Source: Candidatus Peregrinibacteria bacterium CG2_30_44_17
GTDB taxonomy: Bacteria; Patescibacteriota; Gracilibacteria; UBA1369; UBA12470
Length of the DNA stretch: 61,622 nucleotides
NCBI GenBank assembly: GCA_001873565.1
Contig: MNZJ01000037.1
Span: 1 to 61,622, forward strand
Direction of reading: 5' to 3'
Shown: positions 42,316 to 51,236 of the stretch, piece after piece
Layout: the number at the start of each line of letters is the position of its first letter
Numbering within the stretch: the stretch's first letter is position 1
Program-made: the position numbers and the translations under genes
The notes under the pieces: model-generated
What the model was told of the DNA's origin: nothing
Databases searched by the model: none
Seen by the model: the letters and a program-made list of their open reading frames with translations, nothing else

Positions 42316-43853
42316 AGCGGTTTAGACATATAAGTCCCATCTCTTTCGTATCCAAGTTTTTTGTAATATGCTCTTGTGCCGACACTACTGATTACAGCTA
42401 TTTTTTTGTATCCAGCTGTTTTCGATAGATTCTCGGCTTCTGCGATTAGCTTTCTACCAAGTCCTATGTGTTGGGCCTCGCCCGTACTCTTCTTTGATAT
42501 CCTCAGTTGACTGCCGTAAGTGTGGACTTCTCTGATTATCGCGATTTGGCCGTCTATTTCTTTGACTACTTGGTCTGGTGATGGGAAGCGTAGTCGCAAC
42601 ATTGAGCACAAGCTCCTTCCTTGATCGTATGACAGAAAAAATTCCTTGCCTCCCGATGCGTCATACTCCAGTTTATGAAACTTGAGTTTCTCCGCGATGA
42701 TATCGGTATCTTTGATTTCTCTGCATCTTATGCACTTGCACTCTACTTTGTATTTCCGTTCGATTTCCTGCCTCATATTGGTGATCTTGCTGCCTTCTAT
42801 AATGCTCTCTCCGGGGATGTCCCTAATTAAGCGCTCTATCCGCACATACTCTGGAATAGTTCTTTTAATTTTCACGAGCAGCTCTTCCAGTTCTTGATCG
42901 GAGTAGCTTTTGTATGTTTTTTTCTTCACCCATCCTTCAAGTTCGCTAAAAGGAGTCACCGTGCATGGATAAACTTTTAAATAATCCGGCCTAAAGTCAG
43001 GATTTGCAAAAAGCTCCTTGAACATTTGTAAGTCTTTCGCAGGCGTACTACCTGGTAAATTCGGCATCATATGCAGGCATATCTTGAGCCCTGCGTCTTT
43101 GCATAGACGAATGGCCTGTGCCGCATCTTCTTTGTAGTGTCCTCTTTTTACATAGTCCAGTATCGTATTGTCGAGATGTTGGACTCCGAGCTGTATCTTC
43201 GTGCAGCCTAGTTTTCGGAGCCATCTGACCTCGTCCTTTGTTACATGATCTGGACGCGTTTCGAGGCTGAGTCCAACTACTCTGTGTTCTGCGTTTTCAT
43301 TGTTTTTTTGTGCTTTTTCCAGCGAAAGCTCTTTCTTGCCACCATTGAGTGCGTTGAAGCATTGCCTTACGAACGCCTGTTGGTATCTACGAGGGTAAAA
43401 TGAGAATGTGCCTCCCAATACGATCAGCTCTATCTTGTCTGTCGGATGCCCCTGATTTTTTAGACTTGTAAGCCTTTTTTCAATTTGTTTCCCCGGGTCA
43501 AAATTGTTTAACAGAGCTCTCATTGCCGCCGGTTCGTTGGACAGATAGCTCTTTGGCATCCCCTTCTCCGTAGGGCAAAATACGCATTTCCCCGGGCATG
43601 GATAAGGTTTTGTCAGCACTGTTATTATTGATACTCCTGACATCGACCTGACTTGTCTCTTCTGGAAAAGTTTCTTTAGGTGATCCTCTCTTGGAAGATC
43701 GCTAGCATTATAGAACTTATTAAGCTCGTAATTTGAAACAGAATGCTTGCCGTGCTTTTTGGCGAGTCGATTTTTAATCTTCTGTAGCTTCTCCGGTGTA
43801 TCTATGTTCTTCTTGCTCGCTTCTTTGATGATTTCCTCTAAGAGTTCTTTCAT
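42312..43853 (-). CDS. Elp3-like radical SAM / acetyltransferase (tRNA U34 carboxymethyl synthase)
   Basis: 513 residues. The radical SAM cluster motif is CPGKCVFCPTEKGMPKSYLS, followed by NEPAAMRA, LGGTFSFYPRRYQ and SLETRPDHVTKDEVRWLRKL. The Zn-type CKCIRCREI lies near 370. The C-terminal GNAT domain has GEAQHIGLGRKLIAEAE and AYYKKLGYERDG. This matches single-subunit Elp3 of archaea and some bacteria, which adds a carboxymethyl-type group to U34 of tRNA using SAM and acetyl-CoA. Divergent, 49 bases away, is a Trm9-like methyltransferase that could act on the product. Confidence 0.93.
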   Translation of the reverse strand: MKELLEEIIKEASKKNIDTPEKLQKIKNRLAKKHGKHSVSNYELNKFYNASDLPREDHLKKLFQKRQVRSMSGVSIITVLTKPYPCPGKCVFCPTEKGMPKSYLSNEPAAMRALLNNFDPGKQIEKRLTSLKNQGHPTDKIELIVLGGTFSFYPRRYQQAFVRQCFNALNGGKKELSLEKAQKNNENAEHRVVGLSLETRPDHVTKDEVRWLRKLGCTKIQLGVQHLDNTILDYVKRGHYKEDAAQAIRLCKDAGLKICLHMMPNLPGSTPAKDLQMFKELFANPDFRPDYLKVYPCTVTPFSELEGWVKKKTYKSYSDQELEELLVKIKRTIPEYVRIERLIRDIPGESIIEGSKITNMRQEIERKYKVECKCIRCREIKDTDIIAEKLKFHKLEYDASGGKEFFLSYDQGRSLCSMLRLRFPSPDQVVKEIDGQIAIIREVHTYGSQLRISKKSTGEAQHIGLGRKLIAEAENLSKTAGYKKIAVISSVGTRAYYKKLGYERDGTYMSKPL

Positions 43854-43861
43854 GTTTCAGG

Positions 43862-43867
43862 TATAAT
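43862..43867 (+). promoter_or_regulatory. -10 box (TATAAT) of the Trm9-like gene
   Basis: TATAAT lies nine bases upstream of the elp3 start on the other strand and 36 bases before the ATG at 43903. Confidence 0.45.
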
Positions 43868-43902
43868 GGTGAGGTCTTTTTTCGCGAATTTAAATCTATC
43901 TT

Positions 43903-44577
43903 ATGAGAGAGTCTACCGCAAGGGAGCTTCTTGCCAAGGTCAAAAACGATTATACCGAGATTGCTGGTGAGTTTGACGCTACGAGGCAGGGAAACTGGAA
44001 GGATTTTGAGGTTTTTGATGAGTACTTGGCAGACGGGATGAAAATTCTTGATATCGGATGTGGTAATGGCAGGCTGAAGGAGTATATCGATGGCAAAGTC
44101 AGAGCCAAGTATTTCGGTACGGACAATAACGATACTTTTATTGAGATGGCAAAGAAACGTGGTGACTTTTTTAAGGTCGGAGATTTTCTAAGTCTCCCCT
44201 ACCCTGACAACGAATTTGATCTCGTCTTGTCTGTTGCCGCTTTTCATCACTTGCCTACTCGAAAATTGCAGCTTCATGGACTTGCCGAAGTATCTAGAAT
44301 CATGAAGCCCGGAGCTAATGGCGTTTTTTTGGTATGGAACCTATGGCAGAGGCGGCATGTAAAGCTCTTTTTCGAGAGCTGCTTGCGTTTTTTTGCTTCC
44401 TTTGGTAAATATTGCCTACACGATTTCTTTGTCCCATGGGGCAAAAAGACTGAAAGATATTATTATGCATTTACAAAAAGATCGCTTAGAAAACTTTTCG
44501 CCAAGAGTAATCTTAAGGTTTGCGAGCTAGATCTTTCTCCCAGTAAGAATAACTATTACGTCGTATTCACAAAATGA
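43903..44577 (+). CDS. Trm9/ALKBH8-like SAM-dependent methyltransferase
   Basis: 224 residues. The start YTEIAGEFDATRQGNW is the Trm9-type N-terminal motif (IA-x2-F-x2-TR-x3-W). SAM motif I is ILDIGCGNGRLKEYI, with FGTDNND, GDFLSLPYPDNEFDLVLSVAAFHHL and RIMKPGA. The C-terminal part, DFFVPWGKK then RYYYAFTKRSLRKLF and KNNYYVVFTK, also fits Trm9. In eukaryotes Trm9 methylates cm5U34 to mcm5U34. Its position beside elp3 supports the same substrate. Eukaryotic Trm9 needs Trm112, which is not seen here. It overlaps the next gene by four bases (ATGA). Confidence 0.75.
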   Translation: MRESTARELLAKVKNDYTEIAGEFDATRQGNWKDFEVFDEYLADGMKILDIGCGNGRLKEYIDGKVRAKYFGTDNNDTFIEMAKKRGDFFKVGDFLSLPYPDNEFDLVLSVAAFHHLPTRKLQLHGLAEVSRIMKPGANGVFLVWNLWQRRHVKLFFESCLRFFASFGKYCLHDFFVPWGKKTERYYYAFTKRSLRKLFAKSNLKVCELDLSPSKNNYYVVFTK

Positions 44578-45401
44578 ACAAAAAAGAACGAGTTAAGGTA
44601 ATGGGGGTAAACTTCGATCCTGTCACTTATCGCGAGGCTCTCGATAGAATCTTCTTTATGCTCAAGGATGGCAAGCAACATCAGGTTGTGACTCCTAACC
44701 CCGAGATCTTGCTTAAGGCGCAAAGCGACGCTAAATATCGTACTATTTTGAATAGAGCGAGTTTGAGTGTCCCTGATGGCACCGGTATTATCTGGGCTGC
44801 TAGCTTGGAAGGCAGTCTCAGCATCAAAAAAGGGCTTTGGCATATGCTTCTTATGCTGGTCAAACCTAGCAAAGTGAAACGGATCTTGCCGGAGAGAGTA
44901 ACAGGTGCGGATTTGATGAGGGATGTACTCAATATGGCTTCTAAAAATGGAAATAATTACCGCATTTTTCTTCTTGGTGCTCGAGATGGAGCTGGCAAAC
45001 AAATTCAATCCTCTTATCGTTTCAAAGATAAGAATTGCCAGATTGTTGGCGCTCATGAGGGCTCTCCTAATCCGTCGGAAGATGCCAACATAGTTTCCGA
45101 AATCAATGAGTCTGGGGCTGACATACTCTTTGTAGCCTACGGCTCTCCTCAACAGGAGAAATGGATCCATAGGAATATGAAGAATATACCAAGCGTGAAG
45201 GTTGCTATTGGTGTCGGAGGTGCTTTTGATTTCCTTGCTGGCAACGTAAAAAGAGCTCCAAAGTTCTGGCGCAATGCAGGCTTAGAGTGGCTCTGGAGGC
45301 TTATCAATCAACCTAGGCGTGTTCAACGAATATGGAACGCTGTTTTTGTGTTCCCTTATCTCTTGGTTGTAAGAAGTATCAATATTAAGTTCGTAAAATA
45401 G
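44574..45401 (+). CDS. WecG/TagA/CpsF-family glycosyltransferase (GT26)
   Basis: 275 residues. Signatures: VTPNPEILLKAQSDAKYRTI, SVPDGTGIIWAA, LLGARDGAG and the conserved FVAYGSPQQEKWIHRN, then GVGGAFDFLAGNVKRAPKFW and GLEWLWRLINQPRR. The family transfers ManNAc or its uronate onto undecaprenyl-PP-GlcNAc in teichoic acid or common-antigen synthesis. TagA is active as a membrane-associated monomer with its C-terminal tail (EWLWRL region). It is coupled by overlap to the methyltransferase gene. Confidence 0.92.
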   Translation: MNKKERVKVMGVNFDPVTYREALDRIFFMLKDGKQHQVVTPNPEILLKAQSDAKYRTILNRASLSVPDGTGIIWAASLEGSLSIKKGLWHMLLMLVKPSKVKRILPERVTGADLMRDVLNMASKNGNNYRIFLLGARDGAGKQIQSSYRFKDKNCQIVGAHEGSPNPSEDANIVSEINESGADILFVAYGSPQQEKWIHRNMKNIPSVKVAIGVGGAFDFLAGNVKRAPKFWRNAGLEWLWRLINQPRRVQRIWNAVFVFPYLLVVRSINIKFVK

Positions 45402-45408
45402 CTTTTTG

Positions 45409-45699
45409 CTATTTCTTTCGAGGATTCTTTTTCGGCCTATCTGCTTCCATCCTTTCCTCTATCTTCTCCTCGACGATCTTAATGATTGGGCCAATGTGCT
45501 TGCTTAAACTTCTTGCTGCGTTTATCGGCTTCATTACGTATGTGTTTACTTTTTCTGCCGTGTCTTTCGCGGATGCCACGACCTTGTTGGCATCTCTAAG
45601 TATGAGGATTAGGTAAATAAGTGTTATACATCCGAAAATTGCTAATAGAGCTATCGCTATGGCTATTGTGATATAAAGCAAATCAAGTGGAGTTAGCAT
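45409..45699 (-). CDS. Small single-span protein, DUF948-like (96 aa)
   Basis: N-terminal helix (LYITIAIAIALLAIFGCITLIYL) followed by an amphipathic helical tail (RDANKVVASAKDTAEKVNTYV) and a basic end (DRPKKNPRKK). The layout is like DUF948/YtxG-type general stress or membrane-scaffold proteins. No enzyme motif. Leader taaacaaaaaccaaaATG, no Shine-Dalgarno. Confidence 0.65.
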   Translation of the reverse strand: MLTPLDLLYITIAIAIALLAIFGCITLIYLILILRDANKVVASAKDTAEKVNTYVMKPINAARSLSKHIGPIIKIVEEKIEERMEADRPKKNPRKK

Positions 45700-45773
45700 T
45701 TTGGTTTTTGTTTAAAGTCTTTATCTAGGAAATAGTATAAAGGAGCAAGCATTCGAGGGCAAGAAGCAGAATG

Positions 45774-47204
45774 TTATTTTATTAGTTTCTTGATGGTGTC
45801 TGCTACAATTCCAGGGTTGGCTTGTCCTTTTGAGAGCTGCATTACTTTGCCAATAAGCGATCCGATTGCTCTGTCTTTACCGTTTTTGATATCCTCTACC
45901 GCCTCTGGGTTTTCTTCTATGACCTTATTGCATAATCCTTCAATCAGCCCTGTGTCTGAAACTTGTTTTAGCCCCTTTCTTTCTACTATTGCGGATGGGG
46001 GCGTCCCTTCCTTGTACATTTCTTCGAACACTTCGCCTTTGGCTACGTTGTTTGATATCTCGCCCGAATCAATAAGCTTTATTAGTTCTGCGAGCATAGC
46101 CGGGGTGATTTTTGACTGCGTAATTCCTACTTGGTCTTCGTTGAGATGTTTGAGTAACACTGTTGTTGTGAAAGCATTTGCCGACTTTGGATTACCTGAG
46201 ATCTTTGCTGCTTCCTCGAAAAAATCTGACAGTTCCGGTGCCTCTGTTAGCTGCCTTGCATCCTCTTGAGCGAGTCCGTACTCCGACACGAATCTTTGTT
46301 TCCTACTCAGAGGCAATTCCGGAATTTCTCTCTTTAATTTCTCGATATCTTCTGCCGTAATTGTCATTGGTGGCAAATCAGGCTCTGGGAAGTACCTGTA
46401 ATCCTGCGCTTCTTCTTTTGTTCGTTGAGATACAGTGACCTCGTTTTTCACATCAAAACCTCGCGTCTCCTGGACTACTACCTCCCCTGACTCGAGAGCC
46501 TCGACTTGTCTTTTGAACTCATATTCGAGTGCTTTTTCCAAAAACCTGAATGAGTTTAGGTTCTTTACTTCAACTTTGGTTCCGAATTTTGTCTCGCCCT
46601 TCTTGCGTATGGATATATTGATATCAAATCTCATCATTCCCTTCTCCATATCGCAATCAGATGAGCCGACGTATCTGAGTATTTTTTGCATCTCTCGGGC
46701 GTATGCAGATGCTTCTTTTGTTGAATAAATTTCCGGATCCGAAACTATCTCCATTAGAGGGGTGCCAGACCTGTTGTAATCACATAGCGTTCCTCCTGCT
46801 TCGTGTGTAAGTTTGCCTGCGTCGTCCTCGAGATGCAGTCTTGTTATCCCGACTCTCTTCATGCGTCCGTCAACTTCGAAATCTATGTATCCGTTCGCCG
46901 ATACGGGCTTGTCGTACTGAGATATCTGATAACCTTTCGGCAAGTCAGGGTAGAAATAGTTTTTTCTGTCGAATTTTGAAAAGAGTGGAATGTTGCAATT
47001 AAGTGCTACCGCCGCCTTGAGCCCTTTTAAGTAAGCTTCCTTGTTGACTGTCGGCAGCGTTCCTGGGAAACCCATGCAAATTGGGCAAGTGTTTACATTC
47101 GGCTCCTTGCGAAACGAATCGTTGTCGCATGAGCAGAACATCTTTGTTCTAGTGTTGATCTGTGCGTGGATTTCAAGTCCGATGATTGGCTCGTACTGTG
47201 TCAT
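45774..47204 (-). CDS. gatB: Asp-tRNA(Asn)/Glu-tRNA(Gln) amidotransferase subunit B
   Basis: 476 residues, full length. EPIIGLEIHAQINTRTKMFC, CPICMGFPGTLPTVNKEA, KNYFYPDLPKGYQISQYD, HLEDDAGKLTHE and YNRSGTPLMEIVSDPE are the kinase-like GatB core with its Zn Cys (CSC...CPIC). The YqeY-type tail ends IGKVMQLSKGQANPGIVADT. GatB with GatA and GatC (not in this window) corrects mischarged tRNA, suggesting no GlnRS and/or AsnRS. Confidence 0.97.
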   Translation of the reverse strand: MTQYEPIIGLEIHAQINTRTKMFCSCDNDSFRKEPNVNTCPICMGFPGTLPTVNKEAYLKGLKAAVALNCNIPLFSKFDRKNYFYPDLPKGYQISQYDKPVSANGYIDFEVDGRMKRVGITRLHLEDDAGKLTHEAGGTLCDYNRSGTPLMEIVSDPEIYSTKEASAYAREMQKILRYVGSSDCDMEKGMMRFDINISIRKKGETKFGTKVEVKNLNSFRFLEKALEYEFKRQVEALESGEVVVQETRGFDVKNEVTVSQRTKEEAQDYRYFPEPDLPPMTITAEDIEKLKREIPELPLSRKQRFVSEYGLAQEDARQLTEAPELSDFFEEAAKISGNPKSANAFTTTVLLKHLNEDQVGITQSKITPAMLAELIKLIDSGEISNNVAKGEVFEEMYKEGTPPSAIVERKGLKQVSDTGLIEGLCNKVIEENPEAVEDIKNGKDRAIGSLIGKVMQLSKGQANPGIVADTIKKLIK

Positions 47205-47234
47205 CTGTAGGATATAGGAATTAGTCAGTAGGAT

Positions 47235-47795
47235 TTAGTCTGTAATCCGATTGTAGACTTTTGTTAGCTTCTGTCCAAAAGTTTTTTTATCAAAATTGTT
47301 GATTACCTTGATGTCGTATCTTATTTTGCTCAGGTTTTTGAAACTATCTATCTTTTGTAGGTACTGCGTTCGTATTCTTTTTATTCTCTGGTCTCTCGGC
47401 GCGGCAATGAGTATTATTTTGTCACAAAGCCTAAGGAACTTGTCTACCGGAGCACCTATCTCTACAAAAACCACTTTGGTCTGAGCTTTGTCTATAGCTT
47501 TCTGTGTCTCGGATAATACCAACGGGTGGATGATTTTTTCCAGAATTCGCAACTTCTTCTCGTCTTTGGAAACGAAGATGCCAAGGCGCGCTTTGTCTAC
47601 AGCTCCTTCTTTCATGAACTCTTCTCCGAAGAATGTCTCTATCTTTTTAGATCCCATGCCTCCTTTTTCGTATAGTGTTGCAACTATCTCATCGCAATCT
47701 ATGAATGCTGATCCTTGCCACTGAAAAAAATGTCCAGCGAAAGATTTGCCAGATGCGACGCCACCTATTATGCCGATGATTTGTTTGTTTTTCAT
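47235..47795 (-). CDS. coaE: Dephospho-CoA kinase-like protein
   Basis: 186 residues. P-loop IGIIGGVASGKSFAGHFF, then FIDCDEIVATLYEKGG (the D of the CoaE DAD region), VDKARLGIFVSKDEKKLRILEKIIHP with HP as in CoaE, and RDQRIKRIRTQY. The normal product phosphorylates dephospho-CoA to CoA. The usual DxIVHxLL stretch is altered, so another P-loop nucleotide kinase role is possible. Its start overlaps the PH-domain gene stop by four bases (ATGA). Confidence 0.82.
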   Translation of the reverse strand: MKNKQIIGIIGGVASGKSFAGHFFQWQGSAFIDCDEIVATLYEKGGMGSKKIETFFGEEFMKEGAVDKARLGIFVSKDEKKLRILEKIIHPLVLSETQKAIDKAQTKVVFVEIGAPVDKFLRLCDKIILIAAPRDQRIKRIRTQYLQKIDSFKNLSKIRYDIKVINNFDKKTFGQKLTKVYNRITD

Positions 47796-48358
47796 TGCCC
47801 TCGTCTATTTTCCTGAACCATTTGAACTAAAAGGTCTTTCAATGCGGTTTGATCTTTGTAGTTTTTCGCTTTTACGAACTTCTCCTGATATTTAAGGACT
47901 TCTCTTCCTACGGTCTTTGGGAATGATACGTCTCCTAGCGTCACGACTGTTCCAGTTCCAAGCCTCTCTATCATAATATCGCCGTAATTCATTATTGTGC
48001 CCCAGAACCCTTGAATCTGGTAAGTCACCCCTTCTATCGTGTGGTACTCTATCCTGGTCGAGGATTTGTTGAAAAAACCATCCCACTGCAAGTCTATGAT
48101 GCCAAGATTTGTTATTATCCATGCATCCATGTACCAATCAAGTAGCTCGTATAGAAACAGTAGGATTCCTACTGCGAGCCAGCCCATCCATATCACAAAA
48201 AACGGTGGCATAATGAGGTTGAACCCGAGAGGAAGAACTATCCCAAGCACCAATGCTTTGAAAAAAGACGCGTAGTTTATGAATGGATGAGTGTGTGCGA
48301 CAAAATATATCTTCTCCCCCTGATTCAGATAACTTCTAAAAAAAATATTTGCTAGCAT
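47792..48358 (-). CDS. Bacterial PH-domain membrane protein
   Basis: 188 residues. A cytoplasmic start (EKIYFVAHTHPFINYASFFK) is followed by two transmembrane helices (about 33-50 and 55-72). A bacterial PH domain (YMDAWIITNLGIIDLQWDGFFN ... IEYHTIEGVTYQIQG ... YGDIMIERLGTG) comes next, then a helical tail. Family role is unknown (YdbS/YdbT-like). It is followed by coaE with ATGA overlap. Confidence 0.75.
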   Translation of the reverse strand: MLANIFFRSYLNQGEKIYFVAHTHPFINYASFFKALVLGIVLPLGFNLIMPPFFVIWMGWLAVGILLFLYELLDWYMDAWIITNLGIIDLQWDGFFNKSSTRIEYHTIEGVTYQIQGFWGTIMNYGDIMIERLGTGTVVTLGDVSFPKTVGREVLKYQEKFVKAKNYKDQTALKDLLVQMVQENRRGQ

Positions 48359-48472
48359 TTTGGGTGTTGATTTCTGTACTTATCTGAAATTTACCTAAAA
48401 AAGATCATCTTGTAAATGCTTCGCTCACCATGTAGATTACTCTTTGCTTTTTAACTAAACATAAAAACACAA

Positions 48473-49210
48473 ATGGACTCTGAGTTGAAAGAAGAAGATG
48501 ATAGCAGTAAGGATGTAGACGAGGTGTATTATGATGGTTCTTCCAAGTTAGCATATGTCGCCAAAAGCACTCTTTGGTTTTTTGTCGACGTAGCTATCAA
48601 TGCTGCGATTATCATCGCTCTCGTATTCATAATAAGAGGCGTTATATTCTCTCCTTTTCAGGTGAGTGGGCCGTCTATGTGTGACACTCTGAATAATTTT
48701 AGTGACAACTGCGTTCATGGCAATGGCGAATATATTATCGTAAACAAATTCTCTTATTTTAGTTTCTTTGGATGGTCTTTCTCTGATTACGAGAGAGGCG
48801 ATATCATAGTTTTTCATCCGCCTGAAGGTGATGATGGCGAGTTTTACATCAAGAGAATCATAGGCTTGCCTGGAGAGACCGTTGAACTCATTGATGGCGA
48901 AGTCTACATATACAACGAGGACTATCCTGATGGATTTAAGCTGGATGAACAGTATCTCAATGAAGGGAATTACGGAAAAACATATCCGTTTACGACAACT
49001 TTGACCGAATTCTACGTAGAGGACGGAACGTATTTTGTTATGGGTGACAACAGGCGCGCAAGTAGTGATTCGCGAAGATGCTTTGGAAATGTCGACTGCA
49101 ACGCCGAACTGGCACTTCTTGATAGAGATCTTATCCAAGGAAAAGGCTGGCTCATTCTGTGGCCACTTGATAGACTGAGGATCCTGCCTAGCTACGATTA
49201 CGGTATGTAG
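48473..49210 (+). CDS. lepB: Signal peptidase I
   Basis: 245 residues. A cytoplasmic acidic N-terminus and one transmembrane helix (~35-58) precede the Ser active site SGPSMCDTL, the Lys block FYIKRIIGLPGETVEL and the MGDNRRASSDSR box. It removes signal peptides from exported proteins such as the VirB2-like and DsbA-like ones. Leader acataaaaacacaaATG is A-rich with no Shine-Dalgarno. Confidence 0.95.
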   Translation: MDSELKEEDDSSKDVDEVYYDGSSKLAYVAKSTLWFFVDVAINAAIIIALVFIIRGVIFSPFQVSGPSMCDTLNNFSDNCVHGNGEYIIVNKFSYFSFFGWSFSDYERGDIIVFHPPEGDDGEFYIKRIIGLPGETVELIDGEVYIYNEDYPDGFKLDEQYLNEGNYGKTYPFTTTLTEFYVEDGTYFVMGDNRRASSDSRRCFGNVDCNAELALLDRDLIQGKGWLILWPLDRLRILPSYDYGM

Positions 49211-49218
49211 GTTTGGCC

Positions 49219-49611
49219 CTAATAATTCTTGCTTGTAACGTATGATTCAAGCAAGACTATTATTGCTACTACCAAGAGTCCGTTCCACCACGTCAATACG
49301 CCGAGCACTAGAAATGCCAGACAGATTATCGTGCATAGTGATAGCAGCAGTCCCTGCCTGATTGATGTATTGATGTATCCTATGCTGATTTCGTTTTTTG
49401 TAACCCATTTTCGCAAATAGAATCCTAGCAGCGTAAACGAGCATGTTAGCGTTATAAGCAGACTCAAGAAAAACAGAGCTAATGCAAGCCCTGTGGACTC
49501 ATATGGGTCGAGTTTCATCACTACTACCAGCCATCCTGCCAGGCTTATACCGCCAGCTATCATTAGCGGCTGTATGTATCTTTTTTCCGGGTTGAAAGGT
49601 TCAACGTTCAT
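49219..49611 (-). CDS. Four-helix membrane protein of unknown function (130 aa)
   Basis: Hydrophobic segments at about 16-32, 40-62, 86-106 and 108-125 with a basic loop between helices 2 and 3 (YLRKWVTKNEISIGYINTSIR). No family motif recognised. It overlaps the end of the uracil-DNA glycosylase gene by 11 bases. Confidence 0.7.
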   Translation of the reverse strand: MNVEPFNPEKRYIQPLMIAGGISLAGWLVVVMKLDPYESTGLALALFFLSLLITLTCSFTLLGFYLRKWVTKNEISIGYINTSIRQGLLLSLCTIICLAFLVLGVLTWWNGLLVVAIIVLLESYVTSKNY

Positions 49612-50191
49612 TGAGGTTTTCTTTTTTTATTTTTTGTAAGAGCACAGGGATATTCTTCATGTCTTCTATGAGTATCTCTCTGTACGACCCATTATACAAC
49701 GCTACGGCCGGATGGTACATCGGATAATAAACTTGCTTGCCTCCGTCGATGCCTTTGTATCTCTTTGCTTTGCCATGGGCCTCGGATATTTTTAGTCCAG
49801 GCAGGAATCTTCCCATGGAGTGTCTGCCGAGCGTGACAATCAATATCGGCTTAATAGCTCTGATTTGCGCCTCTAGGTATGGCCAACATGCTGCTATCTC
49901 TTCCGGCAAAGGATCTCTGTTGTTTGGTGGCCTGCATTTTACGACATTGGCTATATAAACATCTTCGCGTTTTAAGTCGACAGTGCTCAGCAAATGATCT
50001 AAGAATTTCCCTGCTGCTCCTACAAAAGGTCGTCCTTGCAAATCCTCGTCTTTTCCAGGTCCTTCGCCTATAAACATAATCTCCGCATGGGGGTTGCCCT
50101 CGCCAGGCACGCCGTTAGTCCTGCCTTCGTGCAGCGGGCATTTTGTACACTTTTTACATTGATCCTCTATGTCTCTAAGAGTTGTCGTCAT
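49601..50191 (-). CDS. Type 4/5 uracil-DNA glycosylase (Fe-S family)
   Basis: 196 residues. An N-terminal CKKCTKCPL pair for the 4Fe-4S cluster, motif [19 protein letters not shown] (catalytic acidic residue and active-site loop), [15 protein letters not shown] with a third cluster Cys, and CWPYLEAQI with the fourth. The C-terminal [15 protein letters not shown] carries the catalytic His loop. It removes uracil from DNA. Starts 17 bases inside the upstream membrane gene. Confidence 0.93.
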   Translation of the reverse strand: MTTTLRDIEDQCKKCTKCPLHEGRTNGVPGEGNPHAEIMFIGEGPGKDEDLQGRPFVGAAGKFLDHLLSTVDLKREDVYIANVVKCRPPNNRDPLPEEIAACWPYLEAQIRAIKPILIVTLGRHSMGRFLPGLKISEAHGKAKRYKGIDGGKQVYYPMYHPAVALYNGSYREILIEDMKNIPVLLQKIKKENLNER

Positions 50192-51161
50192 TCGTTCTGG
50201 TTAATACAAAACCAATTATCAGCATTATTGCGCCGGCTACAGTCAGTATTATTCCATGCATCTCTACTCTATCCGTAAGAAGTTTTATGAATGTCATCGC
50301 CGTAACCAAGCTTTTTTCTAACGTTTCAACCGATACTTCCGGAGTCTCTTGCGCTATTTTTAGAAGTAGCATTTTCATTGTGCCGTCTATTGTAAGATTT
50401 ATTATTGCCAATGGCAATCCACTCCAGAATAGAGCGTTACCAACCCACTTAAGCACAGAGGCAAGAGGTCTCCATATAATCAGGCCTATTAGTGTAACCA
50501 GCAAGAAGTATATTGCGAGTATGCCTATTCGTAGCCGCTTATTGTTCTGAACGAGCAATTGTATGGTGTTTCTCGCTTTTTCTGGCAGCACCGTCAAATC
50601 TATCTCTGTTTTCTCCGGCATGCTTGCGAAAACATCTGGGTCTACAGCCAGTCCTCCGAGTAGATCTGCGCGATCCAAGTCCGACGGTATACATGTGATC
50701 ATTTCGCCACCTTCGATATCAAAATCTGCCATACTTTTTTCAGGGCACTCTTCCATTTCGGATACCATGTCTCCGAGTATGGCCTCCGCTACTTGCGGCA
50801 TATTTTCTTTTATGACAGAAAGATCCACAGTAATGACATCAGGCAAAGGTTCTTGCATTAGTTGATCTATGACGTCTTGCGTTAAGTCTATTGCTGCGTC
50901 TTTTGGCAAGATCTCTTCTATTTGAGAGGCTATCTTCTGAGGATCTATCAAGGAGCTGCCGTCTGTGTTTTCCGTTTTGATTATGTCACCTATATTGGCT
51001 GCTATATATTCCGCCAAAGTATCGTAGATCTCGGATATTACATCTTCATCCGTATAGAAGTCCGGATTCACGTATGTTTCCAGTGCCGCGTAAACAAAAC
51101 TGATTACCGGCACTACGAGTAGTACTAAGAATAGTATGAATCCTGCCAAAAGTTTCCTCAT
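50175..51161 (-). CDS. Membrane protein with large external domain (328 aa)
   Basis: Signal/anchor helix at 5-27 (FILFLVLLVVPVISFVYAAL), an external acidic domain to about 205 (DVISEIYDTLAEYIAANIGD) with two Cys (EECPEK, ITCIP), then transmembrane helices near 213-233, 240-265 and 305-323. No known family recognised. The external domain's alternating acidic helices and Leu-rich strands give no enzyme motif. First gene of a unit with uracil-DNA glycosylase and the 130-aa protein. Confidence 0.7.
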   Translation of the reverse strand: MRKLLAGFILFLVLLVVPVISFVYAALETYVNPDFYTDEDVISEIYDTLAEYIAANIGDIIKTENTDGSSLIDPQKIASQIEEILPKDAAIDLTQDVIDQLMQEPLPDVITVDLSVIKENMPQVAEAILGDMVSEMEECPEKSMADFDIEGGEMITCIPSDLDRADLLGGLAVDPDVFASMPEKTEIDLTVLPEKARNTIQLLVQNNKRLRIGILAIYFLLVTLIGLIIWRPLASVLKWVGNALFWSGLPLAIINLTIDGTMKMLLLKIAQETPEVSVETLEKSLVTAMTFIKLLTDRVEMHGIILTVAGAIMLIIGFVLTRTNDDNS

Positions 51162-51204
51162 GTTTTTTGTTTTTATATGCGCCTTCCCAATTTATCAAAT
51201 ACAG

Positions 51205-51213
51205 TGTTAAAAT
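51205..51213 (+). promoter_or_regulatory. Extended -10 (TGT-TAAAAT) for fmt
   Basis: TGTTAAAAT ends 23 bases before the fmt ATG. Confidence 0.4.
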
Positions 51214-51236
51214 TGAAGGTGTAATTTATAAGCTTT

